A DNA stretch of 64,000 bases from Posidoniimonas polymericola (GCF_007859935.1 NZ_SJPO01000006.1:124001-188000), one strand, 5' to 3'; counted from the stretch's first letter, positions 1 through 10,005 are shown. A program made the numbers and translations. Notes: generated by a model from the sequence alone, not told the origin.

Positions 1-1
1 C

Positions 2-1687
2 ACCGGCAGCGGCACCGCGACGCTGACCCTCGAAGACCTCGACCAGTCGGACCTGGTGTTCGTGATCGGGGGCAACCCGGCCTCGAACCACCCGCGGCTG
101 ATGCGGACGCTGATGGACCTGCGTCGCCGCGGCGACAAGGTGGTGGTGGTCAACCCGCTGGTCGAAACCGGCATGGTACGCTTCGCCGTGCCGAGCGACG
201 TCCGCAGCCTGCTGTTCGGGTCGGAGATCGCCAGCCGCTACGTGCAGCCCCACATCGGCGGCGACCTCGCCATGCTGACCGGCATCGCCAAACAGATCGT
301 CGAGCTCGGTGCCCACGACGAGGGCTTCCTCACCAGCTGCTGCAGCGGCTGGGAAGCGCTGCGCGGCAAGCTCGCCGCGACCAGCTGGGAAGAGATCCTC
401 GCCAAGTCGGGCGTCACGCGGGACGAGATCGACCAGATGGCCGCCGACTACGCGGCCGCCAAGCGGGTGGTCTTCAGCTGGACCATGGGCATCACCCACC
501 AGACGCACGGGGTCGAAAGCGTGCAGGCGATCGCCAACCTGGCGCTGCTGCGCGGCATGGTCGGCCGCCCCGGCGCCGGGCTGCTGCCGATCCGCGGGCA
601 CTCGAATGTCCAGGGCATGGGCTCGATCGGCGTGACGCCGGTCCTCAAGCAGGCGATCTTCGACCGGCTCGAGTCGCACTTTGCAGTTAAGCTCCCCACC
701 GAGCCGGGACGCGACACGATGGACTGCATCGTCGGCGCGGAACGGGGCGAACTCAAGGTCGGCTTCTGCCTGGGCGGCAACTTGTACGGCTCGAACCCCG
801 ACTCGGCCTACGCCGCCCAGGCGATGTCCCAGCTAGAGCAGGTAGTGTACCTCAGCACGACCCTCAACACGGGCCACGCGCACGGCGTCGGCAAGGAGAC
901 CCTCATCCTACCGGTGCTCGCCCGGGACGAGGAGCCCTACGCCACGACGCAGGAGTCGATGTTCAACTACGTCCGCCTGAGCGACGGCGGGCCGCGGCGG
1001 CTCGACGGCCCGCGGGGCGAGGTCGAGGTCATCGCCGACATCGCGGCCAGGGTGACGAAGCTGCTCAGCGACAAGTCCGCCCCCCAGACCGGCGGGCTGG
1101 CGGCGATCGACTGGGACTCGATGCGCGACACCGGCGCCATCCGCGCGGCGATCGCCAAGATCGTGCCCGGCTTCGACGCTATCGCCAAGATCGACGCGAC
1201 CAAGCAAGAGTTCCAAATCGACGGCCGCACGTTCCACACGCCGCGGTTCGCCACGCCCGACGGCCGCGCGAACCTTCAAACGCACGCGCTGCCCGAACTA
1301 CGGGGCGCCGGTGAAGGGGAGCTGCGGCTGATGACCATCCGCAGCGAGGGCCAGTTCAACACCGTGGTCTACGAGGAGCACGACCTGTACCGCGGCGTCG
1401 AGCGGCGCGACGTCATCCTCATGCACCCGGACGACATCGGCCGCTTCGGCGTCAGCGCCGGCGGCAAGGTCACCGTCGGCGGCCCCGCCGGGCGGATGCA
1501 GCACATCACCGTAGTCGCCCACCCAGAGATCCGGGCCGGCAACGCGGCCATGTACTTCCCCGAGGCCAATGCGCTGATCAGCCGCCAGCTCGACCCCCGC
1601 AGCAAGACGCCCGCCTTCAAGTGCGTGGTGGTGCGGGTCACGCCGCAGGAGCAGGTCCCGGGCGCCGATCTGATCGCGTCAGTTTAG
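2..1687 (+). CDS. FdhF/YdeP-type molybdopterin oxidoreductase, 3' part (5' end outside window)
   Basis: This is the C-terminal part (about 561 residues) of a large molybdopterin oxidoreductase of the formate-dehydrogenase alpha-like/YdeP branch. The frame is open from base 2, before any usable start, so the gene begins outside the window and the N-terminal Fe-S or Cys/Sec region cannot be judged. Visible hallmarks are a nucleotide-type strand ending in VIGGNPASNHPRL, the segment RGMVGRPGAGLLPIRGHSN, ILPVLARDEEPYATTQES, and a C-terminal molybdopterin-dinucleotide-binding domain starting near RSEGQFNTVVYEEHDLYRG. Members bind bis-MGD and oxidise formate or an unknown substrate; YdeP is linked to acid resistance. 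The gene ends convergently with the next one, 6 bp away. The family is confident, the substrate is not. Confidence 0.85.
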   Translation, partial: TGSGTATLTLEDLDQSDLVFVIGGNPASNHPRLMRTLMDLRRRGDKVVVVNPLVETGMVRFAVPSDVRSLLFGSEIASRYVQPHIGGDLAMLTGIAKQIVELGAHDEGFLTSCCSGWEALRGKLAATSWEEILAKSGVTRDEIDQMAADYAAAKRVVFSWTMGITHQTHGVESVQAIANLALLRGMVGRPGAGLLPIRGHSNVQGMGSIGVTPVLKQAIFDRLESHFAVKLPTEPGRDTMDCIVGAERGELKVGFCLGGNLYGSNPDSAYAAQAMSQLEQVVYLSTTLNTGHAHGVGKETLILPVLARDEEPYATTQESMFNYVRLSDGGPRRLDGPRGEVEVIADIAARVTKLLSDKSAPQTGGLAAIDWDSMRDTGAIRAAIAKIVPGFDAIAKIDATKQEFQIDGRTFHTPRFATPDGRANLQTHALPELRGAGEGELRLMTIRSEGQFNTVVYEEHDLYRGVERRDVILMHPDDIGRFGVSAGGKVTVGGPAGRMQHITVVAHPEIRAGNAAMYFPEANALISRQLDPRSKTPAFKCVVVRVTPQEQVPGADLIASV

Positions 1688-1693
1688 CCCTCG

Positions 1694-2593
1694 CTACTGC
1701 AGCTTGACCGGCTTGGCGGGAACCCCGTCCGCCGGCTCACCGTTCGCTGGCAACCCGTCCGCCGGCTTGTCGGCAGCGGGCTTGGCCGTCAGCACCACCC
1801 GCACCGGCGTGCCGAGGGCCGGCACATGCTCGGTGAAGGCCTCGAACATCAGGCCGTCGTTGGCCTGGGTGCTCTCGGCGGTGACGTCCAGCGTGGCGGT
1901 GCTGAAGTTGGCCACGCAGATCAGGTCGCCCCCCTCCGCCATGTAGTGGTTCTTGCCGGTCTGCTCGTCCTTCCAGAAGCCGCTGCCGGCGAAGACCCAT
2001 TCGCAGGTCATCGCCTTGCCGGTCTTGACGTCCTTGACCCACTGCTGGGCCCGGGCGGTCTGGCGTTTTCCGGCCGGGTCGATCCACTGCACGCTGACGT
2101 CGATCACATCGCCGGTCGGGGGGATGTACTCCTCGACAAACCTGACCGGCGTGCCGCTCTTGGCGCCGACCGCCAACAGCGAGGTGTGCACCAGGTACGC
2201 CTTGCAGTCGAGCGCAACGACCGACTCGTGCTCCTTGGTCCCCTTGGGGCAGGCGAACATCTCTAGCACGCCCTGCCGCAGCGAAACGGCCCCGTCGACG
2301 TAGACGGTGTGAGTGTTGCGGTTGATCCAGACGTTCTTGGCGCCCGGCATCGGCTGGGCGTCTGCCGGCGGGGGAAGCCGCTTGGGCACGGCCTTAGCTT
2401 TATCGGTCTGCTCGTCAGCCTTCTCGACGGCTTTGTCAGCGGCCGGCTTGATCGCGGTCGAATCCGTGGCGTCAGCGGTCGGGGCTTCGGCAAAACTCGC
2501 CGCGGTAATAGCGCACCACGCAAACGCCGCGAGCAAAAGCCCGCGCAATCCACCAATACTACCCAGGCTGAACAGACAATTGTAAGATGACAC
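1694..2593 (-). CDS. Secreted YdjY-domain protein
   Basis: This is a 299-residue exported protein with a YdjY-type domain, a family of unknown role common in planctomycetes. I start it at the GTG at 2593 because GGAGG lies 6 bases upstream and a hydrophobic signal segment (GLLLAAFAWCAITAASFAEA) then falls at residues 18-37; the frame is open further upstream without a better site. A charged Ala/Lys/Asp linker follows to about residue 80. The YdjY domain (about 85-270) begins near NVWINRNTHTVYVDG and includes LEMFACPKGTKEHESVV. The tail has short repeats of the type PADG/PANG. It is transcribed divergently from the next gene across a 219-bp gap. Confidence 0.7.
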   Translation of the reverse strand: MSSYNCLFSLGSIGGLRGLLLAAFAWCAITAASFAEAPTADATDSTAIKPAADKAVEKADEQTDKAKAVPKRLPPPADAQPMPGAKNVWINRNTHTVYVDGAVSLRQGVLEMFACPKGTKEHESVVALDCKAYLVHTSLLAVGAKSGTPVRFVEEYIPPTGDVIDVSVQWIDPAGKRQTARAQQWVKDVKTGKAMTCEWVFAGSGFWKDEQTGKNHYMAEGGDLICVANFSTATLDVTAESTQANDGLMFEAFTEHVPALGTPVRVVLTAKPAADKPADGLPANGEPADGVPAKPVKLQ

Positions 2594-2812
2594 GCAGGAC
2601 CTCCGTACCCTTGTAGGCGTTGAGTTGCCGGCTGCTGGGCAGCCGGCGTTTGCCGCGACGGCGCCCGCCATCAAGCGGCCGACGCCCCGATACGAAACGA
2701 TAGGGTCTCGGGAGTCGCTGGTCCATCCGGGCCGGCCCCAGTGGGGCGTGCGATTGCGTACGCCTCCCAACCAAACGACGCGACGCAAACCAGGCGAGCA
2801 AGGAAGTCAACG

Positions 2813-4663
2813 ATGAGCGCACCGACCAAGGCAGAGGTCTCGCAGCAGCCTTCACCCAATGGCCAGGCCCCGTCTCACCAAGAGGGCGACGCCGTCCCCG
2901 GCATCTCAAACCTGCCGGCACGCCAGCTGTGGCGTTCGACCGCCGCGGATGGGCTGCGTTCGGCCTGGAAGCAGGACCCGCACGGCGACGCCTGGAAACG
3001 GCTCGGAAAGCTGCTTTCGGACCACAAGCCACCAAAGTCCCTCCGCACCGGCGGCAAGGCCGCGGAAAGCCCGCTGCAGTGGGGCGCCGCGGCCGACGCC
3101 ACGCCGCCCGATTGGTGCGGTGCGCCGTCCGACCAGCTCAAGCAGGCCGCCGAAGCCTGGCAGGCTGCCAGCCGCCGAGGGAAAACCGACCCGGCGTTTG
3201 TGCTGGAGTCGCTGTGGTGGGCGTACGCCCTGCCCGAACTGGCCAACACGTTCGATAGCCGCGCCTGGTGGGGCGTGGTTGACTGCCTGTTCGAGGTCAC
3301 CGCACAGGCGGTCGACGCCAGCCTCGGCGACCAGCCGACCGCCGAAATGGCCTACGCGCATCAAGTTCTCGGCGGCGAGCTGCCGCTGGTGCTGAGCCAG
3401 ACCCTGCCGGACGCCCAGCCGCTGCGGAAGCTCCGCAAGCCGGCCACCGCGGCCCTCACCGAGGGCATCCTCGCACTGACCGACGGCGAGGGTATGCCGA
3501 CCGCCCGCGTGTTCGAGCGGCTGCCGCTGCTGCTGGCCTGCTGGACCCGCTGCCGCGCGTGGGCCGAGCAGACCGGCAAGCCCTGCTGGAGCAACGACGC
3601 CGAGACCCAGTACGAGTGGCTCGTCCGGCAGGCGCTGCGCCTCTGCCGCGGCGATGGCTCGCTGGCCTTGACCCCAGCCGGAATCCGCGGCGGTAGGGCG
3701 ATGCTCGATCTGGCCCTCGACATGGCCGGAGACGTCTCGGACAACGCGGCGGCGGCCGAGCGGCTCGGCGTGAAGGCCTACCAGAAGATCGCCGGCAAGG
3801 CCGATCCGCCAGAGCCGTCGGTCAACTCCGAGTGGTCGGCGATGTCGGTGCTCGCTGCAGACTGGCAGGCCAAGGCCCAACGCGCCACGGTCAGCTACGC
3901 CGACCAGGAGTCGCGGATCGAGTACTCCGTGGCTGGCGCGCTGCTGATTTCTGGCCTCTGGACCAGCGAAGTCAAGGTCGACGGCAAGACGCTCGCGCCG
4001 GTCGCCGACTGGGATGAGCAGTGCTGGTTCTCTGACGACGACTGCGACTACCTCGAGCTGAGCCTGGACCTTGAGGGCGACGCGAAGCTCGAACGACAAG
4101 TGCTGATCGCCCGGGAGGACCGCGTCGCGTACCTGGCCGATATCGTGCAGACCGGCAGCGACCGGCAGCGCTCGATTGAGGTCATCACGCGGCTGCCGCT
4201 CGCCGCAGGGATTACCTTCGCCCCCGAGCAAGAGACCCGCGACGGCTGGCTGGCCGCCGGCGACAAACGCCTGGCCGGCGTCGTCCCTGCCGCGCTGCCC
4301 GAGTGGCGGGTCGACCCGCGGGTCGGCGAGCTGACACAGGAGGACGACCACCTGGTCATGCGTCACGCCGTGAAGGGCCGCAACCTCTGCTGCCCGCTGT
4401 TCCTCGACGCCGCGCCGAGCCGGTTCGCCAAGCAGCGGACCTGGCGCCAGCTGACGGTCGCCGAGTCGCTGCAGCCGGTCGGGCCCGACGTGGCGGTCGG
4501 CTACCGGTTCCAATCGGGCAAGGACCAGTGGGTCACCTACCGGTCGCTCGACAAACCGGCCAACCGCACGCTGATCGGCCACAACCTGGCGTCCGAGTGC
4601 CTGTTCGGCCGCTTCCTCGACACCGGCGAGGTCGACGAGTTCTTCGAAATCGAGAACGACTGA
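2813..4663 (+). CDS. Hypothetical protein, 616 aa
   Basis: I do not recognise a named family. I chose the ATG at 2813 because AAGGAA lies about 8 bases upstream; the product is 616 residues with no signal peptide or membrane segment. The N-terminal two thirds look alpha-helical and Trp-rich. The last 250 residues (from about SVAGALLISGLWTSEVKVD) look like a beta-sandwich and resemble the C-terminal part of heparinase II/III-like proteins, but no catalytic residues can be assigned. The next gene starts 14 bp downstream on the same strand, so the two may be co-transcribed. Confidence 0.6.
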   Translation: MSAPTKAEVSQQPSPNGQAPSHQEGDAVPGISNLPARQLWRSTAADGLRSAWKQDPHGDAWKRLGKLLSDHKPPKSLRTGGKAAESPLQWGAAADATPPDWCGAPSDQLKQAAEAWQAASRRGKTDPAFVLESLWWAYALPELANTFDSRAWWGVVDCLFEVTAQAVDASLGDQPTAEMAYAHQVLGGELPLVLSQTLPDAQPLRKLRKPATAALTEGILALTDGEGMPTARVFERLPLLLACWTRCRAWAEQTGKPCWSNDAETQYEWLVRQALRLCRGDGSLALTPAGIRGGRAMLDLALDMAGDVSDNAAAAERLGVKAYQKIAGKADPPEPSVNSEWSAMSVLAADWQAKAQRATVSYADQESRIEYSVAGALLISGLWTSEVKVDGKTLAPVADWDEQCWFSDDDCDYLELSLDLEGDAKLERQVLIAREDRVAYLADIVQTGSDRQRSIEVITRLPLAAGITFAPEQETRDGWLAAGDKRLAGVVPAALPEWRVDPRVGELTQEDDHLVMRHAVKGRNLCCPLFLDAAPSRFAKQRTWRQLTVAESLQPVGPDVAVGYRFQSGKDQWVTYRSLDKPANRTLIGHNLASECLFGRFLDTGEVDEFFEIEND

Positions 4664-4677
4664 CCCGGCGCAACGCC

Positions 4678-5388
4678 ATGACCGATCGTTCTACGCTCGT
4701 CCGACAGAACCTCCAGGCGGTTCAATCGCGTATCGCCGACGCAGCCCAGCGGGCGGGCCGCGCCGCGGACGAGGTCCGCCTGGTCGGGGTCACGAAGTAC
4801 GTCGACGCGGACGCCACCGCGTTGTTGGCCAACGCCGGCTGCTCCACGCTCGGCGAGAGCCGCCCGCAGCAGCTGTGGGAGAAGGCCGACTCGCCCGAGC
4901 TAGCCGGGCGGTCAATCGAGTGGCACCTGATCGGCCACCTGCAGCGGAACAAGGTCCGACAGACGCTGCCGCACGTCGCGCTGCTGCACTCGATCGACAG
5001 CCTACGGCTGCTGAAGGCCGTGCAGCAGGCGGCCGCGGCGATCGGCCAGCCGGCCCGGGCGCTCTTGGAGGTCAATTGCTCGGGCGACGCCGAGAAGCAC
5101 GGCTTCGCGCCCGACGAGCTCGACGCGGTCGTCGGCTCGCTGGCCGAGTACCCCGATGTGGAGATCCACGGCCTGATGACAATGGCCGCCCGCGAGGGGG
5201 GCGCCGACCAGGCCCGCAATAACTTCGCGTTGCTCCGCGAGCTGCGGGAACGGGTCGCGCCGAACGCCCCCGATGGGGTTTCGCTGACCGAGCTGTCGAT
5301 GGGCATGTCGGGGGACTTCGAGGAGGCCATCGCCGAGGGCGCCACCATGGTCCGCGTCGGCTCGACCCTGTGGGAAGGGCTCCGCTAA
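4678..5388 (+). CDS. YggS-family pyridoxal phosphate homeostasis protein
   Basis: This is a cytoplasmic PLP-binding protein of the YggS/PROSC family, 236 residues, the normal family length. The fold is a single alanine-racemase-like TIM barrel without enzymatic activity; it buffers PLP and affects amino-acid and keto-acid balance. Diagnostic segments are VGVTKYVD (PLP lysine), LGESRPQQLWEK, EWHLIGHLQRNKV, LLEVNCSGDAEKHGF, GLMTMA and the phosphate-binding end LSMGMSGDFEEAIAEGATMVRVG. The ATG at 4678 is the first start after the upstream stop, 14 bp away. ispG follows after 69 bp. Confidence 0.93.
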   Translation: MTDRSTLVRQNLQAVQSRIADAAQRAGRAADEVRLVGVTKYVDADATALLANAGCSTLGESRPQQLWEKADSPELAGRSIEWHLIGHLQRNKVRQTLPHVALLHSIDSLRLLKAVQQAAAAIGQPARALLEVNCSGDAEKHGFAPDELDAVVGSLAEYPDVEIHGLMTMAAREGGADQARNNFALLRELRERVAPNAPDGVSLTELSMGMSGDFEEAIAEGATMVRVGSTLWEGLR

Positions 5389-5457
5389 CAAACTCGAATC
5401 ACAGGTCAGAAACCGAGGCCTGGGCCGAACCGCCGCCGGCCGGTTAAGATACCTGTT

Positions 5458-6597
5458 ATGCCAGACATCCAGCGCAATGCGACCCGTAGCGTCGCGATCG
5501 GTTCGATCACGATCGGCGGCGGCGCCCCGATCGCCGTCCAGAGCATGACGGCCACCCACACCCAGAACATCGACGCCACCGTTGCGCAGGTCAACGCGCT
5601 GGCCGACGCCGGGGCCGACGTGGTCCGCATCGCGGTCGACAGCAAGCAGGACGCCGCCGCGCTGGCCGAGATCCGCCGGCAGACCTCGGCCAACCTGTCG
5701 GTCGACCTGCAGGAGAACTACCGCCTGGCAGAGCTCGTGGCGCCGCACGTCGACAAGGTCCGCTACAACCCCGGGCACCTGTACCACCACGAGCGGACCA
5801 AGCCGTGGGAAGAGAAGGTGAAGTACCTGGCGGGCGTCGCCGCCGACAACGATTGCGCGATGCGGGTCGGCGTCAACTGCGGCAGCGTCGACCCGGCCAA
5901 GAAGGAACGCTACGACCCGGCCGACTCGATCTCGCCGATGCTCGAGAGCGCGTGGGAGCACTGCGAGCTGCTCGACTCGCTCGGCTTCACGCGGTACTGC
6001 GTGTCACTCAAGGACTCCGACCCGCAGAAGGTGATCGAGGTCAACACCCGCTTCGCCGAGCGGCGTCCCGACGTGCCGCTGCACCTCGGCGTGACCGAGG
6101 CCGGCATGCCGCCCGACGGCGTCATCAAGACCCGCATCGCGTTCGAGCAGCTGATCGGTCGGGGCATGGGCGACACGCTGCGGGTGTCGCTCACCGTGCC
6201 GAACGACCGCAAGCCGGAGGAGATCCGGGCCGGGCGTGATATCCTGGCCGACATCGCCGCCGGCCGCGTCCGCTCGGTAGTCGACTACGGCCTCTCGACG
6301 CTCAACATCATCAGCTGCCCGAGCTGCAGCCGCGTCGAGAACGAGGCCTTCGTCGAGCTGGCCGCCCAGGTCAAGGAGATGACCCAATACGCCAAGGACC
6401 ACGCGGTGACGATCGCCGTGATGGGCTGCCGCGTGAACGGCCCCGGCGAGACCGACGACGCCGACCTCGGACTGTGGTGCGGCCCCAACACGGTCAATCT
6501 CAAGAAGGGCGAGGAGACCCTTGGCCAATTCGGCTACGAGGAAATCCTGCCCCGGCTCAAGAGCGAGCTCGACGCGATCATCGCGGCGAAGGTATAG
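5458..6597 (+). CDS. ispG: 4-hydroxy-3-methylbut-2-enyl diphosphate synthase (flavodoxin/ferredoxin)
   Basis: IspG (GcpE) converts 2-C-methyl-D-erythritol 2,4-cyclodiphosphate to HMBPP, the penultimate step of the MEP isoprenoid pathway. The 379-residue protein has the short two-domain form: a TIM barrel starting at [20 protein letters not shown] and a C-terminal 4Fe-4S domain with ISCPSCSR and [10 protein letters not shown] supplying the cluster cysteines and the catalytic glutamate. A -10-like TAAGAT lies just before the start, so the transcript may have a very short leader. No other MEP gene is in the window. Confidence 0.97.
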   Translation: MPDIQRNATRSVAIGSITIGGGAPIAVQSMTATHTQNIDATVAQVNALADAGADVVRIAVDSKQDAAALAEIRRQTSANLSVDLQENYRLAELVAPHVDKVRYNPGHLYHHERTKPWEEKVKYLAGVAADNDCAMRVGVNCGSVDPAKKERYDPADSISPMLESAWEHCELLDSLGFTRYCVSLKDSDPQKVIEVNTRFAERRPDVPLHLGVTEAGMPPDGVIKTRIAFEQLIGRGMGDTLRVSLTVPNDRKPEEIRAGRDILADIAAGRVRSVVDYGLSTLNIISCPSCSRVENEAFVELAAQVKEMTQYAKDHAVTIAVMGCRVNGPGETDDADLGLWCGPNTVNLKKGEETLGQFGYEEILPRLKSELDAIIAAKV

Positions 6598-6674
6598 CCC
6601 AAGGCGTGCGGGAGTCGGCCGCCCGGGGCGATTAGCATTCGTAGACGACCAATCCCTCCCCCCGTGAAGCGCCG

Positions 6675-7835
6675 ATGCGTTTGCCCCCCTGCCTGGCGAT
6701 TGCCTGCCTGCTGCCGATCGGCTTATCCTTCGCAGCCGATGAAACCGCCGCTCCCTCACCCAGTGGCCTGACCGTCACCGTTGTCGACTCCGCGGGTTCC
6801 CCTGCCGCCGGCGCCAAGCTGGGCCCCTCCGCAGCCTGGAACCGCTCCGACGAAGTGGTGCTTTTTGGCATTGCATCTCGAGAGCCCCTGGTCGCCGACG
6901 AGCAAGGCCAGATCGTCATCCCTGCGGCAGAGTTCGCCACCCTGGTGGACTCGCGGGACGGAACCGCCATCGTGCTGAGCGGCGATTGCAAGGAGGGTTT
7001 GCTGCTGGTCCTTCCGCCGGATTCCACGGCCGAAGCGATCGGCGTGCAGCTCAAACCACTGCGGCAAGTTGAAGTCACCGTCACGAGCCAGGAGCTGGCG
7101 TCGCTCAACCAGGAGCTTGGCGCCACCATGTGCTACGCCTTTGCCGGCGACGCCCGGCCGTTCTTGAGCATCGCTGGCGAGGGCCCCAATAAGCTCATGC
7201 TGCCGCCTGGCGAGTACCGCCTGCAGGCGTACGGCTCGAAACTGGTAGAGAAGCAGGAGGCCGAGCTCACAGTCACTCCCGGGGACGCCGACCTCGAGGT
7301 CACCATCGACCTGCCGGCCTCAAAGCTGGCGCAGCTAATCGGCAAACCGGCGCCACCGCTCGAGCAGGTCGCGGCCTGGAAGGGCGAGCCAATTACGCTG
7401 GACGAATTGCAGGGCAAGGTCGTGCTGCTCGACTTCTGGGGCTATTGGTGCGGGCCGTGCATTGACGCGATGCCATCGCTGTTCGAGCTGCACGACGAGC
7501 TCGCGGACCAGGGGCTGGTGATCATCGCAGTGCACGACGACCTTACCGCGGGCGAGAACGGTGTCGATACGCTGGCGAAGCTCGACGAGAAGCTCGCTCC
7601 GATTGTGCAGCAAGAATGGGCCGGCCGCGACTTCCCGTTCCGCGTCGCCCTGGATGGCGACGCCCCACCAACGTCCGACGCGACAGGACCCGATCGAGGC
7701 GTGATCACCGCTGAGTACGACATTCGGGCGTGGCCCACGGCCATCGCGATCGATCGACAGGGCAGGGTAGTCGGCTCCATGGGCTACCACACCGAGGAGC
7801 AGCGGCAGGCGATCCGCGATCTGCTGGCCGAGTAG
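6675..7835 (+). CDS. Secreted TlpA-type thiol-disulfide oxidoreductase
   Basis: This is a 386-residue exported protein with a thioredoxin-like C-terminal domain. Residues 1-21 are a signal peptide. Residues 25-215 are a beta-rich region of unknown role with a carboxypeptidase-regulatory-like start (SGLTVTVVDSAGSPAAGAKL). The TlpA/ResA-like domain covers about 222-386, with the redox motif WCGPC at residues 258-262 and the cis-proline region at AWPTAIAIDRQGRVVG. Such proteins reduce or form disulfides in the periplasm, often for cytochrome maturation. It ends 7 bp from the convergent channel gene. Confidence 0.88.
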   Translation: MRLPPCLAIACLLPIGLSFAADETAAPSPSGLTVTVVDSAGSPAAGAKLGPSAAWNRSDEVVLFGIASREPLVADEQGQIVIPAAEFATLVDSRDGTAIVLSGDCKEGLLLVLPPDSTAEAIGVQLKPLRQVEVTVTSQELASLNQELGATMCYAFAGDARPFLSIAGEGPNKLMLPPGEYRLQAYGSKLVEKQEAELTVTPGDADLEVTIDLPASKLAQLIGKPAPPLEQVAAWKGEPITLDELQGKVVLLDFWGYWCGPCIDAMPSLFELHDELADQGLVIIAVHDDLTAGENGVDTLAKLDEKLAPIVQQEWAGRDFPFRVALDGDAPPTSDATGPDRGVITAEYDIRAWPTAIAIDRQGRVVGSMGYHTEEQRQAIRDLLAE

Positions 7836-7842
7836 CCCGGGG

Positions 7843-8853
7843 CTACAGCCGGCACAGCGCCGGGCTCAGCGCGGCGTTCTTGATCGCGGCGATGTCGTCG
7901 TGGCCGCCGGCGTAGATCACGATGTCGTCCTGCTGGAAGACCTCGCTGCCCCGCGGGCGGAGGATCGTCAGGCCGTTGGCCCGCTCGATCGCAACGAACA
8001 CCAGCCCGTCGACCGTGCCGCCGAACTCCGAGACCGACTGGCCGACCAACGGAGCGCCGGGCTTGATGTGGGTCTCGCCAAGGCGGAACGACTGGTCGTC
8101 ATCGTCGTACCCGTTGGTGTACTTGGCCAGGCGTGGGCAGATCACCGCGCTGGCGACCGTCCGGCCCGCCATCTGGTGCGGCGACACCACCAGCGACGCG
8201 CCGGCGTGCTGCAGCTTGCGGGCGGCCATCTCGTTCTCGGCCCGGCTGATGATGTAGCAGTTGGGGTTGTGTTCACGGACGGTGACCGTGATGAACATGT
8301 TCTCGGCGTCGCTGTCGACCGCGCAGATCACGCCGCGGGCCCGTTCCAGGCCGGCGGCCAGCAGCAGCTCGTCGTCGCTGGCCTCGCCCTCGAGCACGAC
8401 CAGCCCGTCCTCGACAGCGCGGCGGATGCTGCTCTCGTTGTTCTCGATCACGACGCAGGTGACGCCTTCGCGGGTGATCTCTTCACAGATAGTGCGGCCC
8501 ATCCGGCCGTATCCGCAGACGATGATGTGGTCGGAGCAGTCGGCGATTCGGCGTCTCATGATTCTCTTCCGCGAGGCTTCCGGGTCCGAGGCGATCTGGA
8601 CGATGGTGGTCAGCGAGTACGTGAACACGCTGATGCCGCACACCAGCAGCAGCGAGGCGAACACCTGCCCGTTGTGGCTGAGCCCGTAGTCGCCGTAGCC
8701 GACCGTGGTGATCGTCACCAGCGTGAAGTACAGGCACTCCCACAGGGTCCACTTGCCTTCGATGTGGTAGAAGCCAACCGTACCCACCAGCAGCACCCCC
8801 GCCAGCAGCGAGATGCACCGTGCGATCGAGGTTGTAGGGGTGCGGAGCAGCAT
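7843..8853 (-). CDS. Potassium channel protein with RCK (TrkA-N/TrkA-C) domains
   Basis: This is a 2-TM ion channel subunit with cytosolic ligand-gating domains, 336 residues from the ATG at 8853; a GTG at 8883 would add 10 residues and neither start has a clear Shine-Dalgarno. Two membrane helices flank the pore with the K+ selectivity filter TTVGYGD. The RCK_N Rossmann domain starts at HIIVCGYGRMGRT (GxGxxG) and an RCK_C domain covers the last 80 residues (FRLGETHIKPGAPLVGQSV onward). The architecture matches MthK-type channels, probably tetrameric in the inner membrane. Confidence 0.92.
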   Translation of the reverse strand: MLLRTPTTSIARCISLLAGVLLVGTVGFYHIEGKWTLWECLYFTLVTITTVGYGDYGLSHNGQVFASLLLVCGISVFTYSLTTIVQIASDPEASRKRIMRRRIADCSDHIIVCGYGRMGRTICEEITREGVTCVVIENNESSIRRAVEDGLVVLEGEASDDELLLAAGLERARGVICAVDSDAENMFITVTVREHNPNCYIISRAENEMAARKLQHAGASLVVSPHQMAGRTVASAVICPRLAKYTNGYDDDDQSFRLGETHIKPGAPLVGQSVSEFGGTVDGLVFVAIERANGLTILRPRGSEVFQQDDIVIYAGGHDDIAAIKNAALSPALCRL

Positions 8854-9031
8854 ACGCGGCGGTCGGCTCGAGGTGGGGCCCACAAGCCTAGGTCACCAAA
8901 CACGCCCCGACGGCATGCGGCAACCCCGCGGCGCAATCCACAAAGTCGGCACAGGGCTTTGTTGCCCCGTGGCTATCGGCCCCTGGTGACGGGCGCCCCG
9001 GTTAACGGACCCCTAGCCGCCGACTTCCAGT

Positions 9032-9826
9032 CTATCGGGGCGCGAGCATCGCGGGCGCCAGCGCTTGCGTTGGCTCGACCGCCGCGGCGACCCCGGCCTG
9101 CTTGATGATCATCACCTGCGTGGTCGCCTGCGGGATGATCGGCTCGGGCTTGTCGGCCATGAAGTCGTGGAACGCCTGCTCGACCCCCTTGAGCATCCCG
9201 TAGTCGTGCGACAGCATGACGCCGCCGGGCGTCATCCGGGGGTAAAAGTACTCCAGGCAGCCGAGCGTCCCCTCGTAGAGGTCGACGTCAAAGTGTGCAA
9301 ACGCATACTGCTGCTCCGGCACGTCGGCCGCGGAGTCGGGGAACAGGCCCTTGTGGTAAGTAACGTTGTCGTACTCGGCGAGGTAGCCGCTCACCTTTTC
9401 CATGCTGCACGCGTACTGACCGACACTGTGAACGCGGGCGTCTTTGTCGCAGTCTTGGGGCAGGCCCTCGAAGGTGTCGAACAGCATCAGCGGCTTGTCG
9501 CCTTTCACCTCGCACATCAGCTTGGCGGTGGTCCCCTGGTAGCAGCCCACCTCGGCGAACGAGCCCGGCAGGCGGCTCATCGCTCGGGCCAGGGTCATGA
9601 CGTTGTAGCACTCCCAGGCGCTGTTGAGGCACTTGCGTTCGCGGCGGACCTTGCGGAGCAGCTTCACCTCGCCCCCCGGCTTGCGGGACGCGAGCGACGC
9701 CATCTGCACCATGGACCACGCGTCGAGGCCGACCTGCTCCATGAAGCCGCCGCCGCCCATCCGTTGCACAATCTTGTTTCGCAACCACATACGAGGATCC
9801 CCCAATTGGAAATGGCGATTCGGCAT
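9032..9826 (-). CDS. TylF/MycF-family (macrocin O-methyltransferase-like) protein
   Basis: This is a 264-residue class I SAM-dependent methyltransferase of the TylF family. The SAM-binding region is GSFAEVGCYQGTTAKLMCEV followed by LFDTFEGLP; metal- and substrate-side residues lie in FAHFDVDLYEGT and GGVMLSHDYG. Characterised members O-methylate sugars of macrolides, but genomic relatives often act on cell-surface polysaccharide sugars, which would fit the nearby envelope genes. It appears monocistronic on the minus strand. The exact substrate cannot be told. Confidence 0.85.
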   Translation of the reverse strand: MPNRHFQLGDPRMWLRNKIVQRMGGGGFMEQVGLDAWSMVQMASLASRKPGGEVKLLRKVRRERKCLNSAWECYNVMTLARAMSRLPGSFAEVGCYQGTTAKLMCEVKGDKPLMLFDTFEGLPQDCDKDARVHSVGQYACSMEKVSGYLAEYDNVTYHKGLFPDSAADVPEQQYAFAHFDVDLYEGTLGCLEYFYPRMTPGGVMLSHDYGMLKGVEQAFHDFMADKPEPIIPQATTQVMIIKQAGVAAAVEPTQALAPAMLAPR

Positions 9827-9970
9827 GCCGCAGATCTGATTGGCCTATCCTGCGTGCAGCCGAAGCCCCGGTCAAGCCACCCTGACTGCGTCTGGCCAAG
9901 AAACTTTGACGCCGCGCGGTGGAATCGCCTGCCTGGGGGGTCCAGGTTGCTCCCTGAAACCGCCAACGAG

Positions 9971-10005
9971 AAAACCCGCCGCGCACCCCTGGTACGCGAC
10001 GGGTT
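9971..10005 (-). terminator. Rho-independent terminator of the VWA gene
   Basis: Read on the minus strand, an 11-bp stem (AACCCGTCGCG against CGCGGCGGGTT, with one G-U/mismatch position) and an 11-base loop are followed directly by TTTTCTCG. It lies 28 bp past the stop of the VWA gene on the same strand. Confidence 0.7.

Noticed and set aside
908..1285. Open frames on the opposite strand of the molybdopterin oxidoreductase
   Set aside because: They shadow the real gene, show biased Arg/Ala/Pro composition and have no ribosome sites.
2906..4582. A 558-codon antisense frame across the 2.8-4.7 kb gene
   Set aside because: It is a long shadow frame caused by high GC; the sense protein has better codon use and a ribosome site.
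7900..9105. A 401-codon frame opposite the K+ channel gene
   Set aside because: The channel on the other strand has unmistakable motifs (TTVGYGD, GYGRMG); this frame has none.
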